A DNA stretch of 64,000 bases from Pseudogulbenkiania ferrooxidans 2002 (GCF_000174355.1 NZ_ACIS01000005.1:62001-126000); one strand, 5' to 3'; counted from the stretch's first letter, positions 11,255 to 19,467 are shown. Translations and numbers: made by a program. Notes: generated by a model from the sequence alone, not told the origin.

Positions 11255-12034
11255 ATGAGCACACGTTTCAAGGACAAGGTGGTCATCGTCACTGGCGCGG
11301 CCCAGGGTATCGGGCGCGGCGTCGCCCTGAGTGTGGCGGAAGAGGGCGGGCTAGTCGTGCTGGCCGACCGTTCCGAGCTGGTGCACGAGGTGGCCGGCGA
11401 GATCAAGGCCAGGGGTGGCCAGGCCACGGTGGTGACGGCCGACCTGGAAAGCTACAACGGCGCCCAGCTCGTGGTGGAAGCCGCCGAGGAGGCCTACGGC
11501 CGCGTCGACGTGCTGATCAACAACGTCGGCGGCACCATCTGGGCCAAGCCCTACCAGGAATACGAGGAGGCGCAGATCGAGGCCGAAATCCGCCGCTCGC
11601 TGTTCCCCACCCTGTGGTGCTGCCGCGCCGTGCTGCCTGGCATGGTCGAGCGCCAGCAGGGGGTGATCGTCAACGTGTCGTCGATTGCCACGCGCGGCAT
11701 CTACCGCATTCCGTATTCCGCCGCCAAGGGCGGGGTGAACGCGCTCACCGCGAGCCTCGCCTTCGAGCACGCCGAGGACGGCATCCGTGTCAACGCCGTG
11801 GCCACCGGCGGCACCGAGGCGCCGCCGCGCAAGGTGCCGCGCAATAGCGCGCCGATGAGCGAACAGGAAAAAGTCTGGTACCAGGGCATCGTCGACCAGA
11901 CCCTTTCCAGCAGTCTGATGCACCGTTACGGCACCATCGACGAGCAGGTGCGCACGATCCTGTTCCTGGCGTCGGACGAGGCGTCCTATATTACCGGCAC
12001 GGTGTTGCCGGTCGGTGGCGGCGATCTGGGCTAG
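11255..12034 (+). CDS. benD: 1,6-dihydroxycyclohexa-2,4-diene-1-carboxylate dehydrogenase
   Basis: A 259-residue short-chain dehydrogenase that oxidises and decarboxylates the benzoate cis-diol to catechol with NAD+. The nucleotide-binding motif TGAAQGIGRG is at residues 14-23, NNVGG at about 89-93, and the catalytic Y154-x3-K158 (YSAAK) is intact. It begins 3 bases after the benC stop and ends the catBCA-benABCD run; a terminator follows at once. Confidence 0.94.
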   Translation: MSTRFKDKVVIVTGAAQGIGRGVALSVAEEGGLVVLADRSELVHEVAGEIKARGGQATVVTADLESYNGAQLVVEAAEEAYGRVDVLINNVGGTIWAKPYQEYEEAQIEAEIRRSLFPTLWCCRAVLPGMVERQQGVIVNVSSIATRGIYRIPYSAAKGGVNALTASLAFEHAEDGIRVNAVATGGTEAPPRKVPRNSAPMSEQEKVWYQGIVDQTLSSSLMHRYGTIDEQVRTILFLASDEASYITGTVLPVGGGDLG

Positions 12035-12071
12035 GCGCCACCCACGAGTCCCTCTTGCATCATCGCGTTCG

Positions 12072-12106
12072 GACCTCTCATCCTGATGGGTGAGAGGTCA
12101 TTTTTT
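12072..12106 (+). terminator. Rho-independent terminator between benD and benE
   Basis: A perfect 9-base stem GACCTCTCA / TGAGAGGTC with a 10-base loop is followed by ATTTTTT. It lies 37 bases after benD and just before the transporter gene, so the transporter gets only read-through or has its own promoter. Confidence 0.93.
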
Positions 12107-12121
12107 GATGAGGCATACTCA

Positions 12122-13360
12122 ATGAACCATTCATCCCAAGACCGTTCTTTGGCGTCCCCGGCACCCGATGCGAGCGGTTCGCTGCGCCAGGACTGGTCGC
12201 TCTCCGCCATCACCGCCGGCTTCCTCGCGGTGCTGATTTCCTATTCTGGTCCGCTGGTGATCTTTTTCCAGGCCGCCAAGGTGGCCAACATGCCCAACGA
12301 GATGATCTCGTCCTGGGTCTGGGCCATCTCGATGGGCGCGGCGGTGTCCGGCATCGTGCTGAGCTGGCGCCTCAAGGTGCCGGTGGTGACCGCCTGGTCC
12401 GCGCCCGGCACCGCCTTGCTGGTGACGCTGTTTCCCGGCGTCACGCTGAACCAGGCGGTGGGGGCCTATCTCACCGCCGCCGTGGTGCTGTTGCTGATCG
12501 GCGCGTCAGGCTCGTTCGACCGCCTCATGCGCCACATTCCCAAGGGCATCGCCGCCGGGATGATGGCGGGCATTTTGTTCCAGTTTGGTGCCAGCGCCTT
12601 CAAGTCGGTCGGCTCGATGCCGGTGCTGGCGTTCGGCATGGTTGGCGCCTACCTGCTGTTCAAGCGGCTGTTGCCGCGTTACTGCATCGTGCTGGTGCTG
12701 CTCTGCGGCGCCGCGCTGGCCGTGCTCCTGGGGCAGACCCACCTGGGCGATGTGCGGCTCAGCCTGGCCACGCCGCAGTTCATCCGCCCGGAGTGGACGC
12801 TCGGCACCACGCTGAGCCTGGCGCTGCCGTTGGTGATGGTGAGCCTGACCGGCCAGCATCTGCCCGGCATGGCGGTGCTGCGCGTGTCGGGCTACGACAC
12901 CCCGGCCAAGCCGATCATCACCGTCACCAGCCTGGCCTCGCTCGTGGTGGCGTTCTTCGGCGGCATCACCATCGTCATCGCCGCCATCACCGCCGCGCTG
13001 TGCACCGGCAAGGACGCGCACGACGACCCGTCGCGGCGTTACGTCGCGGGCATCGCCAACGGGGCGTTCTACCTGATCGGCGGGATGTTCGGCAGCACCA
13101 TCGTGCTGCTGTTCACCGCCTTGCCCAAGGAATTCGTCGCCGTGCTGGCGGGGCTGGCGCTGATCGGGGCGATTTCGGCCAACGTGCAGGGCGCGGTCGA
13201 GGATGCCGAGCATCGCGAGGCGTCGATGATCACCTTTCTGGCGACGGCCTCCGGTATGAGCTTCCTTGGCCTGGGCTCGGCCTTCTGGGGCGTGGTGATC
13301 GGCTGCATCGCCTACCTGGTGCTGAACAAGCCGCACCAGCGGCAGGCCAAGGGGACTTAG
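12122..13360 (+). CDS. benE: BenE-family benzoate/H+ symporter
   Basis: A 412-residue, strongly hydrophobic inner-membrane protein with about 12 predicted membrane segments, matching the BenE/YdcO benzoate:proton symporter family (for example WSLSAITAGFLAVLISYSGP near the N-terminus). It would import benzoate for BenABC. I chose ATG 12122, with GAGG (12110-12113) at 8 bases. An upstream in-frame ATG at 12086 lies inside the terminator loop and is unlikely to be used. The gene follows the ben operon in the same direction but is separated from it by the terminator. Confidence 0.92.
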   Translation: MNHSSQDRSLASPAPDASGSLRQDWSLSAITAGFLAVLISYSGPLVIFFQAAKVANMPNEMISSWVWAISMGAAVSGIVLSWRLKVPVVTAWSAPGTALLVTLFPGVTLNQAVGAYLTAAVVLLLIGASGSFDRLMRHIPKGIAAGMMAGILFQFGASAFKSVGSMPVLAFGMVGAYLLFKRLLPRYCIVLVLLCGAALAVLLGQTHLGDVRLSLATPQFIRPEWTLGTTLSLALPLVMVSLTGQHLPGMAVLRVSGYDTPAKPIITVTSLASLVVAFFGGITIVIAAITAALCTGKDAHDDPSRRYVAGIANGAFYLIGGMFGSTIVLLFTALPKEFVAVLAGLALIGAISANVQGAVEDAEHREASMITFLATASGMSFLGLGSAFWGVVIGCIAYLVLNKPHQRQAKGT

Positions 13361-13517
13361 CGGGGCCACGTCCCCTCGGCGTCCGTCCCTCATCCGGAGC
13401 CGGGTATGCAGGCCGGCTGGGCGTGCGGCCCCGCTCCACGTTGCCTGTCTTTCGCAGCCAGGCGGCCGGCGCCGACCCGGCCGCCGGCTGCGGACGGCTA
13501 TCTACATTCTTTCTGAT

Positions 13518-13562
13518 ACGACACCCCAGCCGCGTGGCTTTCGGCCAACGGTGAGGTGTCGT
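13518..13562. repeat. Inverted repeat in front of the second LysR gene
   Basis: ACGACACC (13518-13525) and GGTGTCGT (13555-13562) form an 8-base inverted repeat with a 29-base loop, ending just before the ribosome binding site of the LysR gene. It could be an operator or a leader hairpin. No ATAC-N7-GTAT box is seen here. Confidence 0.4.
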
Positions 13563-13581
13563 GATGTCCTGGAGGTCTGCT

Positions 13582-14520
13582 ATGGAACTGCGCCACCTGC
13601 GTTACTTCGTTGCCGTCGCTGAAGAGGGCAACATCACGCGCGCGGCCGAGCGGCTGCATATCGCCCAGCCGCCATTGAGTCGCCAGATTCAACAATTGGA
13701 AGACGATCTCGGGGTGGTGCTGATCGAGCGCGGCTCGCGCCCGCTCAAGCTGACCGAGGCCGGGCAGTTCTTCTATGGCCATGCCCTGCAGTTGCTGTCG
13801 CAGACGCGCGAGCTCAGGGCGATGACCCAGCGCATCGGGATCATCGACAGCAAGATGTCGATCGGTTTTGTCGGCTCGACGCTGTACGGCATGTTGCCCA
13901 AGATCATTCGGCGCTTCCGCGACGCGCACAAGACCATCGAACTGAGCCTGCACGAAATGACCACGATGGAGCAGATCGGCGCGCTCAAGGAGGGCCGCAT
14001 CGACGTCGGGTTCGGCCGCATCCGTCACGAAGATCCCAATGTGCGCCGCATCGTGTTGCGCGAGGAGCGCCTGATGGCGGCCTTGCCCAGCGAGCACCCG
14101 CTGGCGACCAAGCCCGCCTTGTCGCTGCAGGATATTGCCATGGAGACGCTGATCGTGTTCCCGAAATCCCCGCGCCCGAGTTTTGCCGATCAGGTGCTGG
14201 CGGCGTTTCATGACCGGGCGCTGGAGCCAAGAAGCATCTACGAGGCGCGCGAGCTGCAGATCGCGATAGGGTTGGTGGCGGCCGGGGTCGGCATCGCGAT
14301 CGTTCCCTCCAGCGTGCAGGGCCTGAAGCGCGAGGATGTCTGCTATCGGGAGCTGGATGTGCCCAATATGGTGTCGCCGATCATTCTCAGCACCCGTCTG
14401 CTCGACGAATCCAACGATGTCAAACTGCTCATCAAGATGATCATCGACATTTACGAGGCGGAATCGATGGCGCATGCCGTTTCCGCACACGACTTGAACG
14501 GCGTGCTGCTCAAAACCTGA
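13582..14520 (+). CDS. LysR-type regulator, BenM/CatM family (paralogue 2)
   Basis: A 312-residue LysR regulator with an N-terminal winged HTH (MELRHLRYFVAVAEEGN, then RLHIAQPPLSRQIQQLE) and an effector domain. It is strikingly similar to the LysR at 4679-5596, including long identical blocks such as GRIRHEDPNVRR and FPKSPRPSFADQVLAAFHDR, so the two are recent paralogues or have a shared role. The start ATG 13582 is set by GGAGG (13571-13575) at 6 bases. It lies after benE in the same direction. By analogy with BenM plus CatM in Acinetobacter, one copy may sense benzoate and the other muconate, but the sequence does not tell which. Its C-terminus is about 10 residues longer and diverges. Confidence 0.9.
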   Translation: MELRHLRYFVAVAEEGNITRAAERLHIAQPPLSRQIQQLEDDLGVVLIERGSRPLKLTEAGQFFYGHALQLLSQTRELRAMTQRIGIIDSKMSIGFVGSTLYGMLPKIIRRFRDAHKTIELSLHEMTTMEQIGALKEGRIDVGFGRIRHEDPNVRRIVLREERLMAALPSEHPLATKPALSLQDIAMETLIVFPKSPRPSFADQVLAAFHDRALEPRSIYEARELQIAIGLVAAGVGIAIVPSSVQGLKREDVCYRELDVPNMVSPIILSTRLLDESNDVKLLIKMIIDIYEAESMAHAVSAHDLNGVLLKT

Positions 14521-14773
14521 TCGGTGCTGGCCGATCCAGGGCCTTGCGGTATGCCTGGCTCAGGGCCAGCACTTTTGCCGTCACGCTGAAATAGCCTTTT
14601 GCCTCGCGCTGGACGAAGCCCATTTTGTTCAGCGTGTACAGGCAGCGATAAACCGCCGCATAGGGAATGCCGGTTTGCGCACTCACCTCGGTCACGGAAA
14701 GGGTCGGGTTGTCGGCGGAGAAAGCCTGCAGTACGGCGAGGCCGCGTTCAAACGGGGTGTGGGAGGCATTCAT
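14510..14773 (-). pseudogene. Truncated IclR-family regulator (HTH domain only)
   Basis: The 87-residue product (from ATG 14773, GAGGG upstream at 7 bases) matches only the N-terminal winged HTH of IclR regulators of the PcaR/PcaU/PobR type (PFERGLAVLQAFS, then the wing up to KVLALSQAYR). Normal members have about 250-280 residues with an effector domain; here the frame ends right after the wing, and its end overlaps the end of the LysR gene by 11 bases. It is probably the remnant of a protocatechuate or hydroxybenzoate regulator. A functional stand-alone DNA-binding protein is possible, since the reading frame and start signals are intact. Confidence 0.7.
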
Positions 14774-14934
14774 CGTCAATCCCTCGGGAAAATAAGCGGC
14801 TGACTCAGGGTGAATCAGCAGGGGTAAAGACGGGGAAATAAACAGTTTGGCGACGGCTGGAAAATAACCGGCACGGCATCTGAGGTAACGGGGCAGGGAA
14901 GTAATCGGGCGTATCGCGCCATCCGCTCCGGATC

Positions 14935-14961
14935 GAGCCGGGCTGATATCCAGCCCGGCTC
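14935..14961. repeat. Strong inverted repeat downstream of the MFS gene
   Basis: A perfect 11-base inverted repeat GAGCCGGGCTG / CAGCCCGGCTC with a 5-base loop lies 44 bases past the end of the MFS gene. It lacks a T-run on the minus strand, so it is at best a weak terminator or an RNA 3' end stabiliser. Confidence 0.5.
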
Positions 14962-15004
14962 TGCTACGCGGTTTTTGCTTTCCCGGCCCGTCAATGAGCC
15001 GGGT

Positions 15005-16387
15005 TTATTCCGCCGGTTTCAGCGAGGGCAGGGCGCCTGCCGCTGCCGTATCACGCCCGGTCTTCACCGACAGGGTCCAGAGGGCCAGCATGGCGATGCC
15101 GGCGGGGAGGGTGAGCAGGGTCAGGGTCTGGCTGAACGGCAGTTGCATCCCCTGCAAGACCCCGCCCAGCAGGGCACCGGCGATGCCACCGAAGCGACCG
15201 ATGCCGAGCATCCAGGCGATGCCCGTGGCACGCCCCTGGGTCGGGTAGATCGGCGCGGCCAGCGCCGGCAGGGAGGCCTGGGCGCCCGTCACCATGACCC
15301 CGGCGAGGAAGATCAGCACGGCGAACAGCGAAACGTTGTCCATACTCTGGCCCACCGCGACCAGGAACAGCGCCGCCAGCACGTAGACCAGGCTCAGCAC
15401 GCGGCCGGGGTTGTACTTGTCCATCAACAGCCCGCTCACCAGGGTGCCGATGCCGCCGCCCAGCGGGAACAGTGCGGTCAGCAGGGCCGCCTTTTGCGTG
15501 CTGAAGCCCGCGTCTTTCATCATCAGCGGCATCCAGTTGGTCAGCAGATAGAAAATCAGCAGGCCCATGAAGTAAGTAACCCACAGCATCAGTGTCGGCA
15601 CCAGGAACGGCTTGGACAGAATCAGGCTCAGGGCCGATTTCTCCGCCTTGCCCTTGCCGGCCGCTTCACCGATGACGCATTGCTTGACGTGGCTCAGGTC
15701 CTGACGGCAAATCCGCTCCAGCACCGCTTTGATTTTCTCGATTGGGTACTGTTTGGCGGCCATGTAGGACACCGATTCGGGCAGGTGGCGGATCATGAAC
15801 GGCAACAGGGCCAGCGGCAGGATGCCGCCCAGGATGAAGACGCCTTGCCAGCCATAGTGCGGAATCAGCCCGGCCGAGACGAACCCGCCCGCGGCGGCGC
15901 CCAGCGGAAAGCCCACGTAGACGGCGTTGACCACGAAGGAGCGACGTTTGGCCGGGGCGAGTTCGGCGATCAGGGTGACCGCGTTGGGCATCGCCGCCCC
16001 CAGGCCGAGGCCGGTCAGGAAGCGCAGCGCCGACAGGCTCGGGACGCTGCTGGCGTAGGCCGTCAAACCGCTGAAGACGGCAAACACGATGGTCGAGGCG
16101 ATCAGCACGTTCTTCCGGCCAAAGCGGTCGGCACTGGGGCCCGCCGCCATGGCGCCAAAGGCCAGACCGAACAAGGCGGCGCTCAAGACCGGCGCCAGCG
16201 ATGGGCGGCTGATGCCCCATTCGGTGACAAGGGCGGGCGCGACGTAGCCGATGGCCGCGGTGTCGAACCCGTCCAGCGCCAGAATGGAAAAGCAGAAGAA
16301 CAAGACCAGCCAGTGATATTTCGTAAAATCCTGCTCGTTGATTAATGCCGTCACATCGACGACTTCCTTGCTATATTCTCGACTCAT
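15005..16387 (-). CDS. MFS aromatic acid:H+ symporter (BenK/PcaK type)
   Basis: A 460-residue, 12-segment major facilitator of the aromatic acid:H+ symporter (AAHS) family. The family signature LALDGFDTAAIGYVAPAL is in the first membrane segment and the MFS loop motif SADRFGRK follows segment 2. It would import benzoate or a related aromatic acid. ATG 16387 is chosen from the GGAGG four bases upstream and the family N-terminus; the frame is open further upstream. Two perfect BenM/CatM-type boxes lie about 165-200 bases upstream, so it is likely controlled with catB and works alongside BenE. 4-hydroxybenzoate or protocatechuate transport is an alternative. Confidence 0.88.
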   Translation of the reverse strand: MSREYSKEVVDVTALINEQDFTKYHWLVLFFCFSILALDGFDTAAIGYVAPALVTEWGISRPSLAPVLSAALFGLAFGAMAAGPSADRFGRKNVLIASTIVFAVFSGLTAYASSVPSLSALRFLTGLGLGAAMPNAVTLIAELAPAKRRSFVVNAVYVGFPLGAAAGGFVSAGLIPHYGWQGVFILGGILPLALLPFMIRHLPESVSYMAAKQYPIEKIKAVLERICRQDLSHVKQCVIGEAAGKGKAEKSALSLILSKPFLVPTLMLWVTYFMGLLIFYLLTNWMPLMMKDAGFSTQKAALLTALFPLGGGIGTLVSGLLMDKYNPGRVLSLVYVLAALFLVAVGQSMDNVSLFAVLIFLAGVMVTGAQASLPALAAPIYPTQGRATGIAWMLGIGRFGGIAGALLGGVLQGMQLPFSQTLTLLTLPAGIAMLALWTLSVKTGRDTAAAGALPSLKPAE

Positions 16388-16551
16388 TTTTCCTCCGTAA
16401 ACTGATCGACTTGCCTGCTGGCGCCGGGTTTTTAGGGCGGCGCTACATGGTTTTATTTTGTTTGAATGGGAGTGCCGAAATGAAAGCGCCGTTTTAATGA
16501 ACGGCCCATTCAAGGCAGTCGTATCCTGGGGATAAAGAAATCGACCGTCTA

Positions 16552-16587
16552 ATACTGTTTCAGTATCCGACGATACTCGGCCAGTAT
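16552..16587. promoter_or_regulatory. Two perfect BenM/CatM-type operators upstream of the MFS transporter
   Basis: ATAC-TGTTTCA-GTAT (16552-16566) and ATAC-TCGGCCA-GTAT (16573-16587) both match ATAC-N7-GTAT exactly. Their centres are 21 bases apart, two helical turns, the same layout as at catB. They lie upstream of the minus-strand MFS gene. Confidence 0.88.
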
Positions 16588-16648
16588 TGAGCAAGGCGGA
16601 GGCCCATTCCCGCTGGAAAGCGGGCTGGTAAAAAGTGCGGGGCGCCGG

Positions 16649-16683
16649 GAAAAAAAGCCCGCCTCTCGATGAAAGGCGGGCTT
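16649..16683 (-). terminator. Rho-independent terminator of the esterase gene
   Basis: Read on the minus strand, the stem AAGCCCGCCT / AGGCGGGCTT (9-base loop) is followed by a run of T residues (16651-16656 are A on the plus strand). It lies about 70 bases past the esterase stop. Confidence 0.92.
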
Positions 16684-16754
16684 GGGGGTCGGTATGGTCT
16701 GATGTGCCTGAGCGACGCCTGGAGGGGCGCGGCGGCGGCCGGAGGCTTTACTCG

Positions 16755-17501
16755 TTATGCCAGGCAGCGTGCCGTCAGCCAGGCGACAAAGTCGTGGGCC
16801 ATCTCGGAGGTCAACTGATGGCCCACCGGGTAGAGGTGCAACTGGTGGGGTACGCCCAATTCACGGAGCCAGTTGCCGGCTTTTTCCGCCCAGCTCAATG
16901 GCAGCTTGTCGTCGAATTCACCGTGCGAGACGAAGCCCTCCAGCCGTGCCAGCGCGTCGGGCGCACCGAGATGCGGGGCGATTTCCGGCAGGATGCGCCC
17001 CGACAGCAGGCCGAAACCGCCCACCTGTTGCGGTTCGGTCAGAGCCAGGCCGGCGCTCATGATGCCGCCCTGGCTGAAGCCCGCCACGACGGTGTGCGCG
17101 GGATCGATGCCGCTGGCCGATTGCAGACTGGCGACCAGCTGCTGCAACTGCTGCCGGCTGCGTTCGGCTTGGTCCGGATTGATTGACGGGCCTTGCGGAC
17201 CGAAGCTCACCTGGAACCAGCCGAACTGTCCCGGTCCGAACTCCAGCGGACCGCGCACCAGCGCCACCTTGATGCGGGCGTCGAGCAGCGGTGCGAGTCC
17301 GGCCAACTGCATCTCGTTGCCGCCCACGCCGTGCAGCAGCAACAGCAGGGCCTGCGGGCGGGGCGCCGACGCCGCGGCTGGCAGGACCAGCGTGCGGTAG
17401 GTCAGCCCCGAAGCGGCGTCGTACTGCGGGGGCGAAAGCTGTGCGCTGGACAGGGTGAGCGGCTGCGGCGAGGTCGGGTCACGGTCTTGCGGCGGGGTCA
17501 T
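16755..17501 (-). CDS. Alpha/beta-hydrolase esterase (phospholipase/carboxylesterase family)
   Basis: A 248-residue serine hydrolase like bacterial carboxylesterases and YpfH. The nucleophile S143 is in GFSQGG, the oxyanion segment LLLLHGVGGNE is at about 52-63, D197/D198 is in HGEFDDKLP, and H228 is in YPVGHQL. The start ATG 17501 follows AAGGA at 6 bases; the frame is open upstream to 17621 but that part has no family similarity. No signal peptide is seen, so it is probably cytoplasmic. It has its own terminator and is not linked to either catabolic island. The natural substrate is unknown. Confidence 0.88.
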   Translation of the reverse strand: MTPPQDRDPTSPQPLTLSSAQLSPPQYDAASGLTYRTLVLPAAASAPRPQALLLLLHGVGGNEMQLAGLAPLLDARIKVALVRGPLEFGPGQFGWFQVSFGPQGPSINPDQAERSRQQLQQLVASLQSASGIDPAHTVVAGFSQGGIMSAGLALTEPQQVGGFGLLSGRILPEIAPHLGAPDALARLEGFVSHGEFDDKLPLSWAEKAGNWLRELGVPHQLHLYPVGHQLTSEMAHDFVAWLTARCLA

Positions 17502-17748
17502 CGGGTATCCTTGCAGGAAATGCGGCAACAGGGGTGAGCATGGCGTCCATTCTGAGGCGTCCCCAGGAGCCGATAAACCCGGGTTCAGGAAAATGACTGT
17601 CTCCCGACAGGAAACAATCATCCGGTGCTCCCGTGCTCATGCTCCGCCGCCCTGCACGCCCGGGTCCAGGGTATGCGGGCAGCCGATCCGCAATGTGCAA
17701 TCGCGGTGGTCGCGCAGGAGGTATTCCAAACGCGCGGGGAGACACGTC

Positions 17749-18348
17749 CTAGCCCAGCTTCTTGAGGTAGGCCGCCACCCCGCCCATCAGCATCTCAATC
17801 GAAATCGCGGTCAGCACCAGCCCCATCAGCCGTTCCAGCGCCGAGATCACCGGCTCCCCGAGCAGCTTCTGCAGCCGCCCGGAGGCCAGGAACACAGTGG
17901 TGCTGACCAGCATGGTGATTGTCAGCGCGCCGGTCCACTCCAGCATGCGTGCCGGTTCGCGCGTCGACAGCAGCAGCACGGTGGCCATGGCCGAGGGCCC
18001 GGCGATGAGCGGAATCGCAATCGGCACGATGAAGGGTTCGCCCTGGGATTTGCCGGAAAAGGCGCTTTCCTCGCCGGGAAAGATCATCTTGAGTGCGATC
18101 AGGAACAGGATGACGCCGCCCGCGACGCGCAGCGACTCGTCCGAGAGCTGCATCAGTTCCAGGAAATGGCGCCCGAAGAACAGGAAGATGAGCAGCACCG
18201 CGAACGCGATCAGGCACTCGCGCAGCACCACGCGCCGTCGTCGTTCCGGCCGGACCTGCTTGAGCGCGGTGATGAAGAGCGGGATGTTGCCCAGCGGATC
18301 GGTGATCAGGATCAAGAGCACGGTGGCCGACCAGAACGATGTTTCCAT
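17749..18348 (-). CDS. MarC family integral membrane protein
   Basis: A 199-residue, six-segment inner-membrane protein of the MarC/UPF0056 family, with the hallmark LLILITDPLGNIPLF at residues 11-25 and the central IALPLIAGPSAMATV-type motif (here IAIPLIAGPSAMATVLLL). The length is normal. The function of the family is not established; the early link to multiple antibiotic resistance was not upheld. It is a single gene divergent from the GntR regulator gene. Confidence 0.88.
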   Translation of the reverse strand: METSFWSATVLLILITDPLGNIPLFITALKQVRPERRRRVVLRECLIAFAVLLIFLFFGRHFLELMQLSDESLRVAGGVILFLIALKMIFPGEESAFSGKSQGEPFIVPIAIPLIAGPSAMATVLLLSTREPARMLEWTGALTITMLVSTTVFLASGRLQKLLGEPVISALERLMGLVLTAISIEMLMGGVAAYLKKLG

Positions 18349-18493
18349 GTTTCTCCCGGAGTCAGCGCGGCATCAGGCCGCTGGCGGCGACAAAAAGGCG
18401 TCCGCCCGTTTTACCCAGTATGCCGCAGCGGCCATCCGTGTGCTGTCGTTGACGTCATGCCCCGGATTGTTGGCCCTGCCGCTGCCCGGGAGG

Positions 18494-18510
18494 TTGTACG
18501 ATATCGTGAT
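18494..18510. promoter_or_regulatory. Candidate GntR operator 1 (upstream of the regulator)
   Basis: TTGTACGATATCGTGAT contains the perfect palindrome ACGATATCGT (18498-18507). The 9-mer TTGTACGAT also occurs in front of kdgD at 19378-19386. A shared palindrome-associated word at both promoters suggests it is the site of the GntR-type regulator. Confidence 0.6.
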
Positions 18511-18532
18511 CACGTTTGCTGAATCAGTCCGT

Positions 18533-18552
18533 TGGAATCATAATAGATTCCA
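18533..18552. repeat. Inverted repeat just before the GntR gene
   Basis: TGGAATC-ATAATA-GATTCCA is a perfect 7-base inverted repeat with a 6-base spacer, ending 21 bases before the chosen ATG. It could be a second operator or overlap the promoter. It is not found at kdgD. Confidence 0.5.
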
Positions 18553-18573
18553 TGAATATGAATGCAGGAAGTC

Positions 18574-19326
18574 ATGAGTACTATTGATGTGCAAGTCCCT
18601 GGCGGGCGCTCGCGCCGACGTTCGCGCAGCCTAAGTCAGGAGGTGGTCGACGAACTGTCGCGTCGTATCGGCGATGGCCTGCTCAAGCCAGGCGACAAGT
18701 TGCCGACCGAGGCCGCGATCATGCGCGAGCTGGATGTGAGCCGCACCGTGGTGCGCGAGGCGATTTCGCGTCTGCAGGCTGCCGGCCTGGTGGAAACGCG
18801 CCATGGCATCGGCACGTTCGTGCTCGAGCCGTCGGGCGAGGGCGCATTCCGCATCGATCCCGCCACGGTGACCACGATTCAGGACGTGCTGGCCTTGCTC
18901 GAACTGCGCATCAGCCTGGAAACCGAAGCGGCCGGCCTGGCGGCGGCGCGCCGCAGCGACGAGCAGTTGCAGCTGATGCGCCAGGCGCTCGACGCCTTCC
19001 TTGCCGCGCTGGAGCAGGGGCGCGAGACGATCGAGGCCGACTTCCAGTTCCACTTGAACATCGCCGGCGCCACCGGCAACCGCTATTTCGTCGATTTCAT
19101 GAGCTACCTCGGCATGACGGTGATCCCGCGCGCGCGTCTCAACACCGCGCAGTTGTCGCGCGATCGCCAGGCCGACTACCTGCAGCGCGTGCACCGCGAG
19201 CATGAGGACATTCTCAGCGCCATCGCGCTGCGGGACGCGGATGCCGCGCGTGCTGCGATGCGCACCCATCTGACCAACAGCCGTGAGCGCTTGCGCCGCG
19301 CCCACGAAGCGATCGAAGCCCGATAA
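18574..19326 (+). CDS. GntR-family (FadR subfamily) regulator, probable glucarate/galactarate regulator
   Basis: A 250-residue regulator with an N-terminal winged HTH (about residues 15-85: KLPTEAAIMRELDVSRTVVREAISRLQAAGLVETR in part) and a C-terminal all-helical FCD ligand domain (LLELRISLETEAAGLAAARR, then FHLNIAGATGN and HREHEDILSAI). It directly precedes the aldarate operon, so it probably represses it and responds to galactarate, glucarate or a product. ATG 18574 is preferred over 18562 because AGGAA lies just before it. The gene ends in its own terminator, so it is transcribed separately from kdgD. Confidence 0.9.
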   Translation: MSTIDVQVPGGRSRRRSRSLSQEVVDELSRRIGDGLLKPGDKLPTEAAIMRELDVSRTVVREAISRLQAAGLVETRHGIGTFVLEPSGEGAFRIDPATVTTIQDVLALLELRISLETEAAGLAAARRSDEQLQLMRQALDAFLAALEQGRETIEADFQFHLNIAGATGNRYFVDFMSYLGMTVIPRARLNTAQLSRDRQADYLQRVHREHEDILSAIALRDADAARAAMRTHLTNSRERLRRAHEAIEAR

Positions 19327-19337
19327 GCCCTGATTCC

Positions 19338-19369
19338 GGCAAGCTCTGAAAAAGGCTTGTCGCTTTTTT
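19338..19369 (+). terminator. Rho-independent terminator after the GntR gene
   Basis: A 7-base stem GGCAAGC / GCTTGTC (one G-T pair) with a 10-base loop is followed by GC and six T residues. Confidence 0.8.
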
Positions 19370-19377
19370 ATTTTATG

Positions 19378-19399
19378 TTGTACGATGACTGACATCGTA
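19378..19399. promoter_or_regulatory. Candidate GntR operator 2 (upstream of kdgD)
   Basis: TTG is followed by the perfect inverted repeat TACGATG-ACTGA-CATCGTA. The first nine bases, TTGTACGAT, match the element before the regulator gene. It lies about 70-90 bases before the kdgD ATG. Confidence 0.65.
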
Positions 19400-19467
19400 A
19401 CAGACTGATGTTGTCACCAGTCTGTTGCCGCACGACGAAACCGTCCGTTTACATTGGAGACGCACCC

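Larger units (their letters stand above)
16388..16754. other. Gene-free stretch between MFS transporter and esterase
   Basis: No supported gene is seen here. The stretch holds the upstream region of the minus-strand MFS gene with two LysR boxes (16552-16587) and the terminator of the esterase gene (16649-16683). Confidence 0.7.

Noticed and set aside
14935-14961. The 11-base inverted repeat as a terminator for the MFS gene.
   Set aside because: On the minus strand no T-run follows the stem, so I list it only as a repeat.
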